Assembly (NCBI GenBank): GCA_017536625.1 | Contig: JAFXGY010000048.1 | Coordinates: 1 to 64,000, forward strand | Direction: 5' to 3' | From: Oscillospiraceae bacterium | GTDB lineage: Bacteria > Bacillota > Clostridia > Oscillospirales > Ruminococcaceae | Length of the DNA stretch: 64,000 bases | Part shown: positions 52,120 to 62,200 of the stretch, piece by piece | Numbering within the stretch: the first letter of the stretch is position 1 | Layout: the number at the start of each line of letters is the position of its first letter | Made by a program: the position numbers and the translations under genes | Notes under the pieces: model-generated | What the model was told of the DNA's origin: nothing | What the model saw: only the letters and a program-made list of their open reading frames with translations | The model's database searches: none

Positions 52120-53495
52120 TGGCAACAACGGGATTCTGGCCTGTGAAGAGCAGGCTGAAAGATGTGATAGATTACGCCGAAAACCCGGATAAAACCATTG
52201 ATAGAAAATGCGTTGATGAGGATTTATGGTACGTTATCCGCTATGCGGAAAATGACAGCAAAACCGATAAAAAGATGTATGTAAGCGGAATAAACTGTTC
52301 ACCGAAAACCGCATACGAACAGATGAGCGCAACTAAGGCGAGATTCGGAAAGCAGGGTGGAAACGTTGCATATCACGGGTATCAGAGCTTCAAAAACGGA
52401 GAAGTCACTCCGGAAGAAGCGCACGAAATCGGAATAAGAACCGCAAAGAGAATGTGGGGAGGAAGATTCGAGATAGTAGTCACTACACATCTCAATACGG
52501 ACAATATCCATAACCATATAGTCATAAATTCCGTTTCATTCGTTGACGGAAAGAAATACGAAAACCATATCCGCGACCATATCACGCTCCGGGAAGAATC
52601 GGACGAGATATGCGAGGAATACGGAAAATCCGTTCTGAAGGATTCTAACTTTTACAGCAATGGCAAAAAGAAAGAATACTGGATCCATAAGAACGGCGGC
52701 ATGACCCACAGGGATATGCTGAAAAGAGATATTGACGAAGCTCTTTCCGTTGCGATGACGAGGCAGCAGTTCGATTATCAGCTTATGATGCTGGGTTACA
52801 AATACGTAAGAAACGGAAACTATGCGCATCCGTCAATCATCGCACCGGGCTGGAAAAGAGCTGTCCGCATAGATTCCCTTGGAGAAAAATATACCGAAGA
52901 GAATATCAGGAGGCGTATTTTGCAAAATCCCAACCACCCGAAATTTGAACCGCGAAACTGGATAAGGAAACCGAAGACGCCCCTTTATGAAGTCGAGATA
53001 GAATTTAGAAAAGCCATGCAGATGGATACGATTCAGCTTTTGATGCAGATATTCATCGATATGCTTCTGCATGCGCTGAATCTTGATACGCCGGAAAGGA
53101 AAAGACCCGTTTCACCATTGCTTCATGATGAGGTACGAAAACTTGATAAGTATAACGAGCAGATAAGGCTTCTTGCCGGATTCAGAATCGAAACCGGTGA
53201 GGAGCTTCTTTCATTTATCGAAGAAACCGGAGAAAAGATAAAAAATCTCGAAACAGAGCGGCAGAAAATCTATAACAAAATCCGAAGGGTTAAAACACCC
53301 GAAGAAGAGGAAAAATTAAAACAGAGAGCAAAAGATATTTCCGCGGAGATAAAACCTTTGCGAAAACGAAAGAAAACCGCAGAGGAAATTGCGGAAAACA
53401 TTCCGAAAATCAAAGAACTTTTAAAAACGGAAATGGAAATGGAAGTTTCCGTTTTGGAAAAAGAAAACAACAGGCAACGATCGAGAGAGAGGTAA
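52119..53495 (+). CDS. MobA/VirD2-family relaxase
   Basis: The 458-residue protein nicks oriT and leads transfer of the strand. It has the N-terminal relaxase domain with the conserved His motif HLNTDNIHNHIVINSVSF (about residues 124-141), and a C-terminal coiled-coil part with many Lys and Glu (about 345-458). Starts within the mobC stop. No type IV secretion genes are in the window, so the element is mobilizable and depends on a helper. Confidence 0.93.
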   Translation: MATTGFWPVKSRLKDVIDYAENPDKTIDRKCVDEDLWYVIRYAENDSKTDKKMYVSGINCSPKTAYEQMSATKARFGKQGGNVAYHGYQSFKNGEVTPEEAHEIGIRTAKRMWGGRFEIVVTTHLNTDNIHNHIVINSVSFVDGKKYENHIRDHITLREESDEICEEYGKSVLKDSNFYSNGKKKEYWIHKNGGMTHRDMLKRDIDEALSVAMTRQQFDYQLMMLGYKYVRNGNYAHPSIIAPGWKRAVRIDSLGEKYTEENIRRRILQNPNHPKFEPRNWIRKPKTPLYEVEIEFRKAMQMDTIQLLMQIFIDMLLHALNLDTPERKRPVSPLLHDEVRKLDKYNEQIRLLAGFRIETGEELLSFIEETGEKIKNLETERQKIYNKIRRVKTPEEEEKLKQRAKDISAEIKPLRKRKKTAEEIAENIPKIKELLKTEMEMEVSVLEKENNRQRSRER

Positions 53496-53500
53496 TACAC

Positions 53501-54367
53501 ATGAAAAACACAGAAAGATTTATAGAGAATATTGAGATAACGAAACTTCATCCTTTTGAGGGCAACCCATACAAAGTCCGGGACGATGCGGATATGGAAA
53601 GCCTTGAAGAAAGCATAAGTGAGCAAGGCATCGCCATGCCGCTTCTGGTTCGTCCTTTGGAAAATGCGGAAGGTGAATACGAGATAATATCCGGGCACCG
53701 CAGACTTTTTGCCGCAAGGAAACTTGGACTTAAAGAAGTTCCGGTGATAGTTTATGATATCAGCCGTGAAGATGCCATAGTTATACTGGTGGACAGCAAC
53801 CTTTTCCGGGAACATGTTCTCCCTTCGGAAAAGGCTTTCGCCTACAAAATGAAGCTGGAAGCGATGAACCGGCAGGGTTACCGTTCCGACTTAGCTTCGA
53901 CACAAGCTGGGTCAAGGTTCCGTACAAATGAAATCGTAGGAGCAGAAAACAACGAAAGCAGAGAACAGGTACGCAGATATATCCGCCTTACACAGCTTAT
54001 CGGCGAACTCCTGATACTTGTGGACGAAGGGAAAATCGCTTTTACTCCGGCTGTTGAACTTTCATTTCTGACCGAGCAGGAACAGAGAACTCTGCTTGAG
54101 CATGTGGTGCTCAACGACTGTACACCTTCCCTTTCACAGGCGAACCGCATGAAAAAGCTTTCGCAGGAAGGTAAACTCACTCCCGAAGAAATACAGAAAA
54201 TCATGTCCGAGGAAAAGGCAAACCAGCGGGAAATGTTCAAAGTTCCGGTTGCAAAAATCGAAAAATATGTTCCGAAAGCAAACCGAAAACAGCTTGAGGA
54301 TTTCGTGCTCAAAGCCTGCGAATACTATGCAAAGTATCTCATCAAACAGAAAGAACGAGAACGGTGA
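53501..54367 (+). CDS. ParB/RepB/Spo0J-type partition protein
   Basis: A 288-residue ParB-like protein with the N-terminal CTPase/ParB domain (HPFEGNPYKVRDDADMESL, then SGHRRLFAARKLG) and a helix-turn-helix region in the middle. No ParA is nearby. Five bases after the relaxase, GAGAGAGG as ribosome-binding site. Stand-alone ParB proteins are common in integrative elements and may act as regulators rather than in partition. Confidence 0.92.
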   Translation: MKNTERFIENIEITKLHPFEGNPYKVRDDADMESLEESISEQGIAMPLLVRPLENAEGEYEIISGHRRLFAARKLGLKEVPVIVYDISREDAIVILVDSNLFREHVLPSEKAFAYKMKLEAMNRQGYRSDLASTQAGSRFRTNEIVGAENNESREQVRRYIRLTQLIGELLILVDEGKIAFTPAVELSFLTEQEQRTLLEHVVLNDCTPSLSQANRMKKLSQEGKLTPEEIQKIMSEEKANQREMFKVPVAKIEKYVPKANRKQLEDFVLKACEYYAKYLIKQKERER

Positions 54368-54376
54368 GGTGGAAGC

Positions 54377-54553
54377 ATGGAGTATGAAAGAAATATTTAT
54401 CAGAAATTTGAAATTGAAAAAGAGCTTTTTGACCTCTATGCAAAGTCGCTTGTGCCGGAAATCCGAAGCTTTTATAACACGGATAAAGGCAAAGAATATT
54501 TTGAGCATTGGCTCTGTGCTCATCCGGAATATGACCGGAGAAAAGAAACTTGA
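54377..54553 (+). CDS. small protein after parB
   Basis: A 58-residue frame (MEYERNIYQKFEIEKELFDLY..) with GAGGTGG before the ATG, ten bases after the parB-like stop. Acidic and helical; unknown, probably part of the mob operon. Confidence 0.65.
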   Translation: MEYERNIYQKFEIEKELFDLYAKSLVPEIRSFYNTDKGKEYFEHWLCAHPEYDRRKET

Positions 54554-54589
54554 GTTAGTACATCCGACATAAAAATGGACAAAAGAAAA

Positions 54590-54617
54590 CCCCTGCAAAT
54601 CGAAAGATTTGCAGGGG
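54590..54617 (-). terminator. strong hairpin, T-rich tail on the minus strand
   Basis: CCCCTGCAAATC / GATTTGCAGGGG with GAAA loop. The minus-strand tail is T-rich, the plus-strand tail is not. No minus-strand gene ends here, so it may be a leftover or a weak terminator for the mob operon. Confidence 0.6.
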
Positions 54618-54645
54618 CTACAATAAAAATTGAGTTAATAAAATG

Positions 54646-54673
54646 TTTGATTTAAATTTCTTGATATTATAAT
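54646..54673 (+). promoter_or_regulatory. promoter of the metalloprotease gene
   Basis: TTTGAT and TATAAT with a 16-base spacer, about 70 bases before the start codon. Confidence 0.4.
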
Positions 54674-54742
54674 AGTAAAAATGTATACTTTGATTAACGA
54701 AAAACAATAACATTTCAACGAATTATAATAAGAGGAATAATT

Positions 54743-55921
54743 ATGATTTTTGATGGACATTTAGCTTTAGAAGAGAAAATTGAACTTCGTAGAGCTGCTA
54801 TGATGCGTAAACAGAGAATGATTTATGATCAACCTCTACGAATTGGACAATTAGAGTTTGATGCTTTGGAATGTTTAGAACGCATATTTCAGAAAAATCC
54901 AACGCTTCCTTTTGTGGAAGTTTTAGAATTGGAAGGCAAAACAGATTCTTATGATCAGGTGCGCATTTATTCGGAACGTACAGTAGATGGTTACTATAAA
55001 ATTTTTCTTTCCTTAAATGCAATAAATCGTATAAATCACTATATAGAAGAAATTTTTGGAAAGCCTTGGGATGAACTTAGAATAAAAGTTGCTAGAGAAC
55101 AGAAAGGAATCAATTATTATTGCTACGAAAAATCAATTTATGAATTTCCAGAATTTGAATTTTTTTCATGTTGCAAAACAAATGTAAAAAAGTTTGTTTC
55201 TGAAATGGCATTATGGTTTATTGTATTACACGAATATGCTCATATCCAAAATGGGCACTTAGACTACATCGCAAACATGAAAAACAAGGGAATTACAGTC
55301 CCGCTAGGAACACAACAGGCTTTAGAATTACATGCTGATATTACAGCAGCAAGCTATCTCTTGGATTTTCTTTATGATGCAGAAAAATATGTTGGAGTAA
55401 AACAAATAGTTGTTCAAAATAATGGTAGAGATCCCGGAGTTGCTTTTTGTGATGATGTGGCTTTCACGACAATAGCGGCTTATTTGGCACTTAGATGCTT
55501 TTTGAAGGCTGATTATTGGGATGAATTTACCATAGGAATTCATTTGGGGAATCGCGAATCACACCCATTAACCGAATTAAGGATGAGTGTTGTGTTTAAT
55601 GTTTTTCTTCAAGGAATTATAAGACATTTTGAAGGGGATCCACATCTTCAAAGTATTGCTATTCCTATGGTGAATAAGGTAGAACAGTTTGAGGAATTTT
55701 ATTTTAAAAATAAAGGTCATAAGGATGAGTGGGTAAAAGCTATTCAATATAATCCAACGCAGTTACTTAGGACAGAAAGTGGAAAAAAATACTACCATGA
55801 AATATTTGAAAATATTTTAGCGTTGAATGATCTTTTGGAGCCATATGCTTCTTCATTGGGTCGAATTGAAGGAGAATGGTGCGACTATGATACATTACCA
55901 GAGCGATTATTTTGGATCTAA
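54743..55921 (+). CDS. orphan zinc-metalloprotease-like protein
   Basis: A 392-residue soluble protein with HEYAH (HExxH, residues 163-167) and, 29 residues later, ELHAD (Glu196, Asp200), the gluzincin pair ExxxD. Hydrophobic helices around these (VSEMALWFIVLHEYAHIQNG) suit an integral catalytic core, but no clear membrane span. I do not recognise the family. AT-rich with its own promoter and no operon partner, between the mob genes and the recombinase, where cargo such as defence genes often sits. Confidence 0.65.
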   Translation: MIFDGHLALEEKIELRRAAMMRKQRMIYDQPLRIGQLEFDALECLERIFQKNPTLPFVEVLELEGKTDSYDQVRIYSERTVDGYYKIFLSLNAINRINHYIEEIFGKPWDELRIKVAREQKGINYYCYEKSIYEFPEFEFFSCCKTNVKKFVSEMALWFIVLHEYAHIQNGHLDYIANMKNKGITVPLGTQQALELHADITAASYLLDFLYDAEKYVGVKQIVVQNNGRDPGVAFCDDVAFTTIAAYLALRCFLKADYWDEFTIGIHLGNRESHPLTELRMSVVFNVFLQGIIRHFEGDPHLQSIAIPMVNKVEQFEEFYFKNKGHKDEWVKAIQYNPTQLLRTESGKKYYHEIFENILALNDLLEPYASSLGRIEGEWCDYDTLPERLFWI

Positions 55922-56020
55922 ATATTGTTAAATAATATTAGAAAAAACAATTTAATAAGGATGTTTTGTTTGGTGAAATAATAAATTGTTATTTTACATG
56001 AAGCGCTGACTACTTAATTT

Positions 56021-56052
56021 AACCCGTATTCATTTGAATACGGGTTGTTTTT
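56021..56052 (+). terminator. terminator of the metalloprotease gene
   Basis: AACCCGTATTC / GAATACGGGTT with GTTTTTA tail. Confidence 0.85.
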
Positions 56053-56140
56053 ATATGTCAGAAAAATCAAACTCCACACATTCGTCAAAAGAAAAAACTT
56101 TCGGTAAAATATTACCAGGTGTAAAAAGGAGGTCAAATAT

Positions 56141-57655
56141 ATGAATGTTGTAATTTATGCCAGATTTTCTAGCCACAGCCAGACGGAACAGTCGATAGAA
56201 GGCCAGCTGAAAGAATGTTATGCCTACGCTGAAAGGATGGGATATACGGTTGTCGGTGAATATATAGACCGTGCTCAAAGCGGAAAGTTTGATACTCGTA
56301 CAGACTTTCAAAAGATGATCGCAGACAGTGAAAAACATACTTTTCAGGGTGTACTTGTTTATCAGCTTGACCGCTTTGCCCGTAACAGATACGACAGTGC
56401 GATTTATAAAGCAAAGCTAAAGAAAAACGGTGTGCGTGTTCTTTCAGCAAGGGAGAATATCACCGATGACGCTTCAGGAATTTTGATAGAAGGCGTTCTT
56501 GAAAGTATGGCAGAATATTATTCTGCGGAACTTGCACAGAAGATACACAGAGGCATGCTGATTAATGCCGAAAAATGTTTATCAAACGGAAGCAATCCCG
56601 GTTTAGGCTTTAAAGTTAATAAAGACAGAACTTTTTCCGTTGATGAAGAAGGAGCAAAAATCGTTCGTGAAATATTTGAACGTTATGCAAGAGGAGAAAC
56701 AAAGGCAGAGATAGTAAAGGATTTGCAACAAAGAAAAGTTAAATCTTCACTTGGAAATGTATTTACATATAATAGCTTAAGTCATTTACTTGAAAATAAG
56801 CGTTATATTGGAATTTACATGTATAAAGATATGGAAACTCCGGGGGGAATGCCAAGAATAGTGGACGATGATTTATTTTATAAGGTACAGGATATTCTGA
56901 AGAAGAACAAATCCGTGACTGCTCGCACAAGAGGAGAAAACGAATATCTTCTGACGACAAAACTCTTTTGCGGATACTGTAAAGAAATGATGGTGGGATA
57001 CGGTGGTACCGGAAAATCCGGAAAACAATATCATTATTATATGTGTAGGAAAGCACGCAAAAAACAATGTGATAAGAAAATAATTAAAAAAGAATATATT
57101 GAAGATCGAATAGTAAAAGAGTGTCTTAAAATGCTTACGGAGGATAAAATTCAGTATATAGCCAAGAAAATTGCAGAAGAATGCAGCAAAAATCCAGATA
57201 ATATTTCCGTAAAAGAAATCAAAAATGCTCTGAAAGAAGTTGATTTAGCAATTGAGAATCTTTGGAAAGGAATTGAAAAAGGACAAGCAGTTGAAATGCT
57301 GACAGAACGTCTTCATAAACGTCAGGCAGAAAAAGCAGAATTAGAGGAACAGCTTGCCATTGAAAACAATAAAAAAGTTTGTCTGTCTGAAGCACAAATT
57401 CTGGCTTTCCTTGATTATATTTGTGAAATGCCTCTAAACGATTTAAACAAACGCAGGGCGATTATCAATATATTTGTTCACTCGATTTATTTGTATGATG
57501 GATATTTTACATTGATTATCAATGCCAGTAAAAAACCATTAAACATAGAGAATATACCGTTTGATGATATTGAAGCGGCATTTGATGCGGAAAACTGCGA
57601 TTTTGGGGAGTGTTCATCTTTGCAGATAACTGCTCCACCACTCAGTTTCACATAG
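56141..57655 (+). CDS. large serine recombinase
   Basis: The 504-residue protein is a TnpX/phage-integrase-type serine recombinase. The resolvase domain starts YARFSS with nucleophile Ser10, followed by QSIEGQ and ARNRYDS-type motifs. Then the recombinase domain (about 160-260), a zinc ribbon (CGYCKEMM and CRKARKKQC, about 282-310) and a C-terminal coiled coil. AAGGAGG precedes the ATG. It probably excises and integrates the element. Serine recombinases use short att cores, which I could not locate. Confidence 0.95.
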   Translation: MNVVIYARFSSHSQTEQSIEGQLKECYAYAERMGYTVVGEYIDRAQSGKFDTRTDFQKMIADSEKHTFQGVLVYQLDRFARNRYDSAIYKAKLKKNGVRVLSARENITDDASGILIEGVLESMAEYYSAELAQKIHRGMLINAEKCLSNGSNPGLGFKVNKDRTFSVDEEGAKIVREIFERYARGETKAEIVKDLQQRKVKSSLGNVFTYNSLSHLLENKRYIGIYMYKDMETPGGMPRIVDDDLFYKVQDILKKNKSVTARTRGENEYLLTTKLFCGYCKEMMVGYGGTGKSGKQYHYYMCRKARKKQCDKKIIKKEYIEDRIVKECLKMLTEDKIQYIAKKIAEECSKNPDNISVKEIKNALKEVDLAIENLWKGIEKGQAVEMLTERLHKRQAEKAELEEQLAIENNKKVCLSEAQILAFLDYICEMPLNDLNKRRAIINIFVHSIYLYDGYFTLIINASKKPLNIENIPFDDIEAAFDAENCDFGECSSLQITAPPLSFT

Positions 57656-57670
57656 CGTGAAAAATTACAG

Positions 57671-57712
57671 AATAAGCCACCTGACCAGCATTGCTGGTCA
57701 GGCGGCTTATTT
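57671..57712 (+). terminator. terminator after the recombinase
   Basis: AATAAGCC and CCTGACCAG pair with CTGGTCAGG and GGCTTATT in a long stem. The following 57713-57927 stretch shows no gene. Confidence 0.8.
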
Positions 57713-57927
57713 GTTTGTTATGCCTTCGATTGCCTCGGCAAAACAAGTTTTCAGGTTTTTGTAAAATGGCAGATGGCGAGGATAGACTGGCCAAAACGGG
57801 TATCAGGATATTTTGAAAAAATGCAAATTTCTCCGCGTTTTTCGGTAGTGGAGGGTATATGTTTTTGGTAGGCTCCACCACAGGAAAATACGGCATAAGC
57901 GCTACCACCGAACGGAATTTGTTACAG

Positions 57928-57966
57928 AAAAAGACACCGTGCCCAAACCAAAACACGGTGTCTTTT
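57928..57966. terminator. bidirectional terminator
   Basis: AAAAGACACCGTG / CACGGTGTCTTTT stem next to the stop codon of the AraC-type regulator gene. Confidence 0.85.
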
Positions 57967-57983
57967 GTTGAAAGTATGGGAGT

Positions 57984-58775
57984 TTATTTTATCGGAACGT
58001 AAATAAAAGCCTTTTCGCCTTTGTAAAATTCAAAGCACATTTTTTCCTCATCAAATTTCTTTCCGGAAACGGGAAACCATTCGTCAAAAATATGTTTCCA
58101 AAGCCGGTTAAGTTCTTCGGAAAGATTTTTATCAAAAACGGAAACTTCCGCTTCAAAAACCGCGTATTCCGCTTTTGGGACTGTAATTGAGAAAAAACCT
58201 TCCGGAACGGTTTCGCAATTTGTTTCAAAACCGAAGAAATAACTGAGTTCTCCGTTGTTTTCGGTCGGATGTATCCAGGCGGCAACTTCGCCGAAATCCT
58301 CAAGGTTTTCCGGATATGCGGGATATTTTGTAAAATCGATTTTCTTCCAGTATGCGCCGTATTTTTCGCTTTTGATTTCCTCCGGCGGAATTATGCAGTA
58401 ACCGATGGCGGAAAAAGCATCTTTTTCGATAATGGTCATTTTTTCATCTTCTTTCAGAATATTTCTGCGGTATTCCGAAGCGTTTGTTCCGAAATTTTTT
58501 CGGAAAGCCTTTGCAAAACCGGAGGGAGTATCGTAACCTGCCCGAAGGGCTGTTTCCGTTATGCTCATTCCGGCGGCAATGTTTTCCGCCGCCTTTTCAA
58601 GTTTTTTGCGGGAAATATATTCCCCGACGGAAATTCCGAAATGCGCCCGGAAAAGGTGGCAGAAATGATAGAGCGAATATCCCGAAATTTCCGCAAGTTC
58701 CTTTGCCGTGGGCGGATATTCAAGGTGTTCCCCGATATATTTTTCGCATTTTTCCATTACTTCAATATAGTTCAT
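57984..58775 (-). CDS. AraC-family regulator with GyrI-like effector domain
   Basis: The 263-residue protein has an N-terminal AraC-type double helix-turn-helix (about 5-105: TAKELAEISGYSLYHFCHLF and AGYDTPSGFAKAFRKNFG) and a C-terminal GyrI-like small-molecule domain (about 120-263). It has the layout of MarA/Rob-type regulators that sense drugs or metabolites. The ATG was chosen for GGAGG upstream. A perfect AGGACATGTCCT palindrome lies 68 bases upstream. Its targets are not visible. Confidence 0.92.
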   Translation of the reverse strand: MNYIEVMEKCEKYIGEHLEYPPTAKELAEISGYSLYHFCHLFRAHFGISVGEYISRKKLEKAAENIAAGMSITETALRAGYDTPSGFAKAFRKNFGTNASEYRRNILKEDEKMTIIEKDAFSAIGYCIIPPEEIKSEKYGAYWKKIDFTKYPAYPENLEDFGEVAAWIHPTENNGELSYFFGFETNCETVPEGFFSITVPKAEYAVFEAEVSVFDKNLSEELNRLWKHIFDEWFPVSGKKFDEEKMCFEFYKGEKAFIYVPIK

Positions 58776-58842
58776 TATTATGTAATCCTCCGAAAAGGGT
58801 GTAAAATCTTCAATATTGCTATTATACAATTTTTGACAAGAA

Positions 58843-58854
58843 AGGACATGTCCT
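58843..58854. promoter_or_regulatory. 12-bp palindrome upstream of the AraC-type gene
   Basis: AGGACATGTCCT, a perfect palindrome in the gap between the divergent regulator gene and the cobalamin riboswitch. It may bind the regulator or another repressor. Confidence 0.4.
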
Positions 58855-58927
58855 ATCTTGCTGACTTGATTAAAACCGATGGAAAACCGAAAAATATAGT
58901 GATATTATTGAATTAATTTAATAATCT

Positions 58928-59134
58928 GCATTGTGTTCCGGCGTTATGGCTGCAAGTTTTTGCAGGCGCCGGAATTAGGAAATCCGGTGAAAGTCCGGAG
59001 CAGTAACCGTTGCTGTATGCGCAGGAGTTTTTTGTTCGCGGTGCGAACCGGCCATTGGGAAACCGAGAAGGTAGAACAAAAAACGCAGGAAAATCAGTTT
59101 TTCCCAAATGCGCGAGCCAGAATGTCGACAATGC
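58928..59134 (+). promoter_or_regulatory. cobalamin (B12) riboswitch
   Basis: The ends GCATTGT and ACAATGC pair. Core elements of the cobalamin aptamer are seen: GGAATTAGGAAATCCGGTGAA, AGTCCGGAGCAGTAACCG, and the B12 box region GCGAGCCAGAATGTCGAC. A terminator follows, so bound cobalamin would shut off the downstream gene. Confidence 0.92.
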
Positions 59135-59194
59135 GTGGAAAGTTTTTTTGCGGTGCGTTTACACCCGAAAAAACAAAGACTGCGGAAAAATTCG

Positions 59195-59233
59195 GCCGCC
59201 GAAGGTTTTTTATCTTCGGCGGCTTCTTTTTTT
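59195..59233 (+). terminator. riboswitch-controlled terminator
   Basis: GCCGCCGAAG / CTTCGGCGGC stem with a T-rich tail, between the aptamer and the ribosome-binding site of the surface-protein gene. Confidence 0.9.
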
Positions 59234-59253
59234 GCAAAAAAGGAGGAGAAGAT

Positions 59254-62200
59254 ATGAAAAACATTTTTAAAAAGGCGTTATCGTTTTTCCTTGCTGTGAT
59301 AATGACAGTGGGAATGTTCCCGGTAACGGCAATGGCGGAGGAACAATATGTTTATTTTTCCATAAGCCTTGATGACAAATTTCTTGAAGGAAGCGACGGA
59401 ACGGTTATGGCCCGTGTTCCGGTTGCAGTTTCCGAACTGGAAAATATAAAACTTTCCGATTACGGGCTTTCTGAATATGCCGTTGATAAAAACGGTGACG
59501 GAAAGGAGGATATCACCGCTCTGCATCTTGATCTTTATGCCCATGATAAATATTGCGAAAGAAACGGCAAGGAAATTGCGGAGCAGGTGCAGGGTGCTCC
59601 CGGAAGCCTTTATTTCACCAGTTTCTGGAGCGGGCATGACTGTAACCTCAACTATTATGTAAACGGAGAATATCCGCTCAATGCCGAACTTTCCGAAAGC
59701 TGGGGATATTCCGTAGGTGCAACAGCTGACGTTATCGCGGTAAATCCCGGAGATTTCGTGGATATCATTCTTATGAACAGCTGGAACTTCTGCTGGGATT
59801 CCTTTGGTGGATTCCATTATTTCATTGATGAAAACGGAAGCATCAGCCATAAATTTGCGGCAAATGTTGGCGAAGAAATTTCTTTCAACATCGGAAGAGC
59901 ATACGGCAATCTTATGATGGGCGGAATGACTGAAATCGTTCCGGAGACAAACGGTCTTACCCTTTATTACAGCAAGGACAAAACCGATATGCTTTCGGGC
60001 GGCGGAAATACTGTTTTTGACGATGATTACGACGGAACCGTTTCCGTAACCTTCCCGGAAGCGGGAACATGGTATGTCTGGGTGCCCGGAATGTACGGAA
60101 TGGAATATCCGGACGAAATCGTTTCCGGTCCGGCATTTGCGGAAGTTACCGTTACCGGCGAAGCAGAACCCGAAATCACCCTTTCCCTCGATAAAACCGC
60201 CCTTTCAATAACCGAAGGAAAGACCGCGGCAATCACCGCTACTGTTGTTCCGGAAGAAAAAGCTTCGGAAATCGAATGGTTCTCTTCCGATGAAACCGTT
60301 GCCACCGTTGAAAACGGAGTTGTAACCGCCGCTTCAAAGGGCGAAGCGACCGTCACAGCAAAAATCGGCGATGTTTCCGCAGAATGTCAGGTAACCGTAA
60401 CCGAACTTGCGCTCTATCTTTCCGAACTCAGTTTTTCCGAAACCGCAACAGACGAATTTTTTGAAATGAGCCCGGAACTGGGTAACAAAATTTTTGGATA
60501 TGACGTAAAAGTTCAGGACAGCATCAACAGAATTTTCATAAAAGCAAAACTTTCCGGCGACGCACCGGAAGGTTCGGCCATCACTGCAAAATTTATTGAA
60601 ACCAAAGGCACCGAACAGGTAATAAACGTAAAATCCGGCAACGAAAAAGGCGTTCTGCTCACAAGAGCGCTCAACAAAGGCACGGTCGGCAACACCGTCA
60701 CTCTTGAAGTCGGCGCTGAAGGCGATATTCAGACCTATACCATTGAACTTAAAAGAACCCCGAGCCTTACCGGACTTTCTGCCGCGGATTTGGGCGGAAA
60801 CGCAATTTCTTTCAACGAAAAATTTGCGGTCAGCACCACCGAATATACCGCTTCCACCGGTGAAGAAAAAATCGCCGTAACCGGCGTTCCCTACGACGAA
60901 AGCTATACCGTTACTTATAACGGAAGCGAAGACAACGTTGTTTCTCTTTCCGAAGGCGAAAACATAATCGCCGTTACCGTAAAGAATGCGGAAGGTTTTG
61001 AAAAAACATATAAACTTAAAATAACAAAACTTGCAAAAGCAAAAATCACTTTCAGCGTAAACCCGAAAAACGCGCTTGTTTATATCAGCGATAAGTTCAA
61101 CAAAGGCGTTCCCGCAAACGCAAACGGAGAATTTGAACTTCTTGAAGGCGAAACCTATACCTATAACGCAACCGCCTTCGGATATATCGGCAAAACCGCG
61201 GAATATGTTCCCTCCGGCGATGCTCTTGTTATGGTGAACCTTGAAAAAGCGCCGGCAGTTTCTTTTAAAGAATACGATTCCAGCTGGCCTTTCTTCGGAC
61301 TTAACAATAATAACAACATGGTAATCGACCGCCCCACCCCGGTGGTTAAGGAAGAAACCGCTCTTTATTGGGCGAACAAAATCGGAACCGGTTATGATTA
61401 CGGCGCAACGGGCGTTCCGATACTTGTTGACGATTATCTCTATTGCTACGCCGGCAAAACCATTATGAAAATAGATAAGATAAGCGGCGAAATAATCCAG
61501 ACCGGAAAAATGACCGGCGGTTCTTCCGCATACGCAATCTGCTCTCTTACCTATGCGGAAGGACTTATCTTCGTCGGACTCAACAACGGCACCGTTCAGG
61601 CATTCAATGCCGAAACCCTTGAATCCGTCTGGCTTTATAAAGATCCGCTTAAAGGTCAGCCCAACGCCCAGATTACTTACAGCGACGGCTACGTTTACAC
61701 CGGATTCTGGAATTCCGAAGACGGTGAAGCGGCTTACGTAGCACTTTCCATCACAGATGAAAACCCGGAAGAAACCGATGAGGCAAAAATCGCTTCCTGG
61801 CGCCATATCCAGAAAGGCGGTTTCTATTGGGCAGGCGCTTATATCGAAGGCGATTATCTTTATATCGGAACCGATGACGGCGAAGACGGTTATCAGACAG
61901 GATTTGCGCATCTTCTTTCCATCAACAAACACACCGGTAAAGTCGTTGACGACGTCACTATGCCGAACGTCGGCGACATAAGAAGCAGCATCAACCAGAC
62001 CGGAGGAAAGCTTTATTTCACCTCCAAAGGCGGATATTTTTACGAAGCGGAATATAACCCCAAAACCGGCGATATCGGAAATCTCCGTTTTATCGAACTC
62101 CAGAACGGAAACAACGGCGTTCCCATGAGCACCAGCACCCCTACCGTTTATAACGGAAGAGCATATATCGGCGTTTCCGGCAAAGGCCAGTTTTCCGCAT

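Larger units (their letters stand above)
35282..57720. mobile_element. accessory defence and mobilisation island next to ssrA
   Basis: From just after the ssrA terminator to the terminator behind the serine recombinase, the gene content is Thoeris-like, restriction-modification, mobilisation and recombinase genes. The dispersed core repeat family is absent, and the Thoeris, hsd and metalloprotease genes are visibly AT-rich. The edges are inferred; no att duplication was found. It may be two elements: a defence block (35.3-47.7 kb) and a mobilizable element (47.8-57.7 kb). Confidence 0.6.

Noticed and set aside
57713..57927. Gene or second att site in the gap after the recombinase
   Set aside because: No start with a ribosome-binding site and no repeat shared with the left edge could be seen.
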